Below, one piece after another: positions 61,489 through 64,000 of a stretch of DNA of 64,000 bases. Where the stretch lies: the NCBI GenBank assembly GCA_902765305.1, contig CACWZI010000018.1, forward strand, positions 1 to 64,000, written 5' to 3'. The notes under the pieces were generated by a model. It was not told the origin of the DNA. It ran no database searches and was given only the letters and a program-made list of their open reading frames with translations. Each line of letters opens with the position of its first letter. The first letter of the stretch is position 1. Position numbers and translations under genes: made by a program. This stretch comes from an uncultured Eubacteriales bacterium (lineage in GTDB: Bacteria; Bacillota; Clostridia; Christensenellales; Aristaeellaceae).

Positions 61489-62448
61489 TCATTGTGCGCG
61501 ATCGTATTCGAAAATCTCGTGGATCTCATGGTCGTAGCCCTGGTAAAAGCCCTTCGGCATGCCCAGGACGATCTGTGCGCCGCGGTTGTAGCTGACCAGC
61601 ATGCGCCCCGCTTCCCGGTCGAAGGAGATGCCCTCCACCTCGCCCTGCAGGGTCACGTCGTCCAGCGTCCGCTCCGGCAGGACCGTCCAGGCCGTGCGGG
61701 AAACGTCCACCCGGCAGCGGTAGACGTGGTCCGGTTCTCCCAGGTCCGCGTTGCCGTCGTCCGCCGTCATATAGATCCAGCCGTCGTCATAGGCGATGCC
61801 CTGGATCCACTGGGGCACGGGCTGCAGGTGATGCTTGCCCAAATAGGCGCCCGATTCCAGGTCGTAGCGGTAGAGATAGCGCCCGCTCTCCCCGTCCGCC
61901 CAGGAGCACAGCCAGACGGAGCCGCTGTCCGGGTCCACGGCAATGCCGGATACCTCGGTCTGGCCGCTGGCCGCGTCAAAGGCGTAGGTCCGCTTAAGCT
62001 CCAGCCGCCCGGCGTCATAGACCGCGATCTGGATGTTCCTGGCCTCGCCGTCCATGAAGTATTCCACGCCGGCATAGATCTCGCCGCCGTACACGTCGAT
62101 ATCCCCGATGTGGTTGACCTCGTCGGCAAAGCCCGAAAACGGGTCCAGGGCAGTGGCCGCCAGGTTCCAGTCGCCGTCATACCGGGTGAGCGTCGTGCTG
62201 CCGCTGACATAGCAGAAACCGCCTTCCCAGGCGATGCCCTGGCGTCCGTCGACGGCGTGGACGCCGTTCAGGGTATAGGCATGGCGGGGACCCAACTCCC
62301 CCGCCTCGGCCCGCCCCGGCACCGTGACCGGCGCGGGGGGCTGCGCCGCCTCCGCCAAGGCAAAGCCCGAAACGCTGAGCACATCGATAAACACCGCCGC
62401 GATCAGCAGGATCAACGGGCGAAAACACAGATGCCTGCCTGTGACCAT
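61489..62448 (-). CDS. Secreted beta-propeller-like protein
   Basis: This 319-residue protein starts at ATG 62448 (GGAGGGG upstream) with an N-terminal signal anchor (PLILLIAAVFIDVLSVSGFA). The rest is a run of short repeats of strands such as QGIAWEGGFCYVSGS, IGDIDVYGGEIYAGVEY, GIAVDPDSGSVWLCSW and GIAYDDGWIYMTADDG, as in SMP-30/NHL-like propellers. Probably acts outside the membrane as a binding or lactonase-like protein. No catalytic residues could be identified. Confidence 0.75.
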   Translation of the reverse strand: MVTGRHLCFRPLILLIAAVFIDVLSVSGFALAEAAQPPAPVTVPGRAEAGELGPRHAYTLNGVHAVDGRQGIAWEGGFCYVSGSTTLTRYDGDWNLAATALDPFSGFADEVNHIGDIDVYGGEIYAGVEYFMDGEARNIQIAVYDAGRLELKRTYAFDAASGQTEVSGIAVDPDSGSVWLCSWADGESGRYLYRYDLESGAYLGKHHLQPVPQWIQGIAYDDGWIYMTADDGNADLGEPDHVYRCRVDVSRTAWTVLPERTLDDVTLQGEVEGISFDREAGRMLVSYNRGAQIVLGMPKGFYQGYDHEIHEIFEYDRAQ

Positions 62449-62687
62449 GTCATCCCCTCCATATCCCCGGGCGAACCCGTGGCGTTCATTCTACCATGGT
62501 TCCATGATAGCAGATTATGCGGAAGATTTCAACCGTAAGTTTGAATGAGAATAAATACACTTTGTCGATGAAAACCGATTGACGAAACCGACTCAATACG
62601 TTACAATTACAATATGATATTGGCTTTGCGCCGCCCAGGCGCAAACGGCATTCCTTGAGCGAATAGCACGGAAAGTGTAGTGATGTT

Positions 62688-64000
62688 ATGCTGTATTCCA
62701 GCGCCGGCCTGTTGGCCCTGGTGATCAACCTCATCATCAACCACGATGTGATGCTGGGGCGATTCATCCTGAAACGGGTCCCGGCGCGCCGTTCCTATCG
62801 GCAGTTCCTGGTCGCCATCACGCTTTATTTTGCCACGGATATCGCCTGGGGGCTGCTCTACGAGCGCGGATTGATCGGCCTGACCTACGTCGATACGGTG
62901 CTTTATTTCCTGACCATGGCCCTCTCCATACTGTTCTGGACCCGCTACGTCATCGACTATCTGCAGGACCGCGGCGCCTTCGGCAAGCTGCTCTCAGGCG
63001 CGGGCTGGCTGGTATTCACCTTTGAGTGCGCCGCGCTGCTGGTAAACTTCTTCCGCCCCGTGCTGTTTTCCTTCGACGCCGCGGGCAACTACCAGGCCGA
63101 ATTCGCCCGGTATACCTTACTGATCGCACAGATCGTGATGTTCCTGGCGACCGCCATCTATGCCCTGGCTTCGACCCGGACGGGGGCCATGCGGCTGCGC
63201 CACCGTTCCATCGGCCTGTCCAGCCTGACGATGGCGCTGTTTATCACGCTGCAGGCCCGCTTTCCGCTGCTGCCCATGTACGCCATCGGCTGCCTGCTGA
63301 GCACCTGCATACTGCACAGCTTCGTGCTGGAAAACGAGAACGAGGAATACCGGGACAAGCTGGAGAGCCAGCTTCAGGAGAACATCCAAAAGGGCAATTA
63401 CTACGACCTGCTGACCGGCCTTCCGGGCATGATCTACTTCTTTGAAAGCGTGCAAAAGAAGCGGCAGGCCCTCATCCACCAGGGCGGCCGCCCCGCCTTC
63501 CTCTACCTGAACCTCAGCGGGCTCAAATTCTACAACCAGAGCTACGGCTTTGCCGCCGGCGACGCGCTGCTGCGGGATTTTGCAGAACTCCTCGTCTCCA
63601 TCTTCCGGGAAGACAGCTGCAGCCGCTTCGGCCAGGATCACTTTGCCGTTTTCACCGAGGCGGACGCGCTGGCGGACCGTCTGGAGCGCCTGTTCAAGGC
63701 CTGGCGGAGCGACCGCCCCGCCATACTGGTGGGCGTCTGCGTCGAGGCGTCGGAGGGCGTGGACATCAGCACCGTCTACGACCGGGCCAAGATCGCCTGC
63801 GATGCCATACACAGCACCCACACCTCCTCGGTGCAGCACTACGACAGCGCCATGTACGAGGGCGCCGAGCGGCAGCAGTACATCACCTCCCACCTGGACA
63901 AGGCCATCGCCGAGGGATGGATACAGGTCTACTACCAGCCCATCGTCCGGGCGACCAACGGCCGGGTCTGCGACGAGGAGGCCCTGGCCCGCTGGATCGA
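62688..64000 (+). CDS. Membrane GGDEF/EAL protein, 3' end outside window
   Basis: The frame is open from ATG 62688 to the window end. About seven hydrophobic segments fill the first 210 residues. A GGDEF-like domain follows (YYDLLTGLPGMIYFFESVQ; FLYLNLSGLKFYNQSYGF), but its signature is GQDHF, not GGDEF, so it probably cannot make cyclic-di-GMP. An EAL domain starts near residue 415: VYYQPIVRATNGRVCDEEAL has the expected EAL glutamate. It is likely a cyclic-di-GMP phosphodiesterase or sensor. No strong ribosome binding site is seen at the start. Confidence 0.85.
   Translation, partial: MLYSSAGLLALVINLIINHDVMLGRFILKRVPARRSYRQFLVAITLYFATDIAWGLLYERGLIGLTYVDTVLYFLTMALSILFWTRYVIDYLQDRGAFGKLLSGAGWLVFTFECAALLVNFFRPVLFSFDAAGNYQAEFARYTLLIAQIVMFLATAIYALASTRTGAMRLRHRSIGLSSLTMALFITLQARFPLLPMYAIGCLLSTCILHSFVLENENEEYRDKLESQLQENIQKGNYYDLLTGLPGMIYFFESVQKKRQALIHQGGRPAFLYLNLSGLKFYNQSYGFAAGDALLRDFAELLVSIFREDSCSRFGQDHFAVFTEADALADRLERLFKAWRSDRPAILVGVCVEASEGVDISTVYDRAKIACDAIHSTHTSSVQHYDSAMYEGAERQQYITSHLDKAIAEGWIQVYYQPIVRATNGRVCDEEALARWI

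Overview
The window looks like a G+C-rich chromosome of a Clostridia-class Bacillota, probably a gut commensal or a genome assembled from a metagenome. The reasons are GGAGG-type ribosome binding sites with TTGACA/TATAAT promoters, and families typical of these bacteria: a VTC/DUF4956/carbohydrate-binding operon, Mbeg1-like hydrolase, DUF4342, LytS-type kinase, Fe-S flavin oxidoreductase and ferredoxin-type aldo/keto reductase. No rRNA operon, complete tRNA gene or CRISPR array was seen.

Layout. (1) 1-10904: late genes of an HK97-type siphophage (terminase, portal, protease, head closure, tail completion, tail tube, tail chaperone, tail-tip protein, large tail fibre). It has lost essential parts. 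The protease is fused in frame to the head-closure protein where the capsid gene should lie, the tape measure and distal tail genes are missing, and the fibre stops abruptly. (2) 10891-17337: XRE regulator, WYL regulator, sbcD-sbcC, a second XRE gene interrupted by an amber codon, and a gap holding a tRNA 3'-end remnant. (3) 17338-25277: a decayed surface/polyphosphate operon, a TetR-MFS-CPBP operon with two operators around a consensus promoter, and a MerR / iron alcohol dehydrogenase pair. (4) 25657-33256: a type I restriction-modification island with a truncated DUF1016 gene, a DUF559 nuclease-like gene and an unusual hsdS fused to a zinc-motif/HEPN-like domain. Repeats flank hsdS-hsdR. (5) 33561-42806: redox and stress genes (Fe-S flavin reductase, two flavodoxin-like reductases, radical SAM, glutathione peroxidase with an OhrR-like regulator), a TetR-ferritin chimera, and a LytS-like kinase with an XRE-REC regulator. 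(6) 42995-49353: two amidohydrolases, one with N-terminal DUF1508 repeats, then a flavin split-barrel protein divergent from enolase. (7) 49354-64000: a small inverted-repeat element, ATP-grasp/esterase pair, an acyl-activating/ACP/acyltransferase fusion, aldo/keto reductase, Mbeg1-like hydrolase, ABC exporter, methyltransferase-STAS fusion, a secreted propeller-like protein, and a membrane GGDEF/EAL protein cut by the window end.

A theme across the window is gene damage by short deletions. Several junctions are in frame and give chimeric proteins (protease/head-closure, HsdS/HEPN, TetR/ferritin). Others leave fragments (VTC, DUF1016, SDR, MATE, alpha/beta hydrolase, tail-tip protein). Either this lineage is losing DNA by small deletions or some junctions are assembly errors. 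Read mapping or long reads across the junctions would decide.
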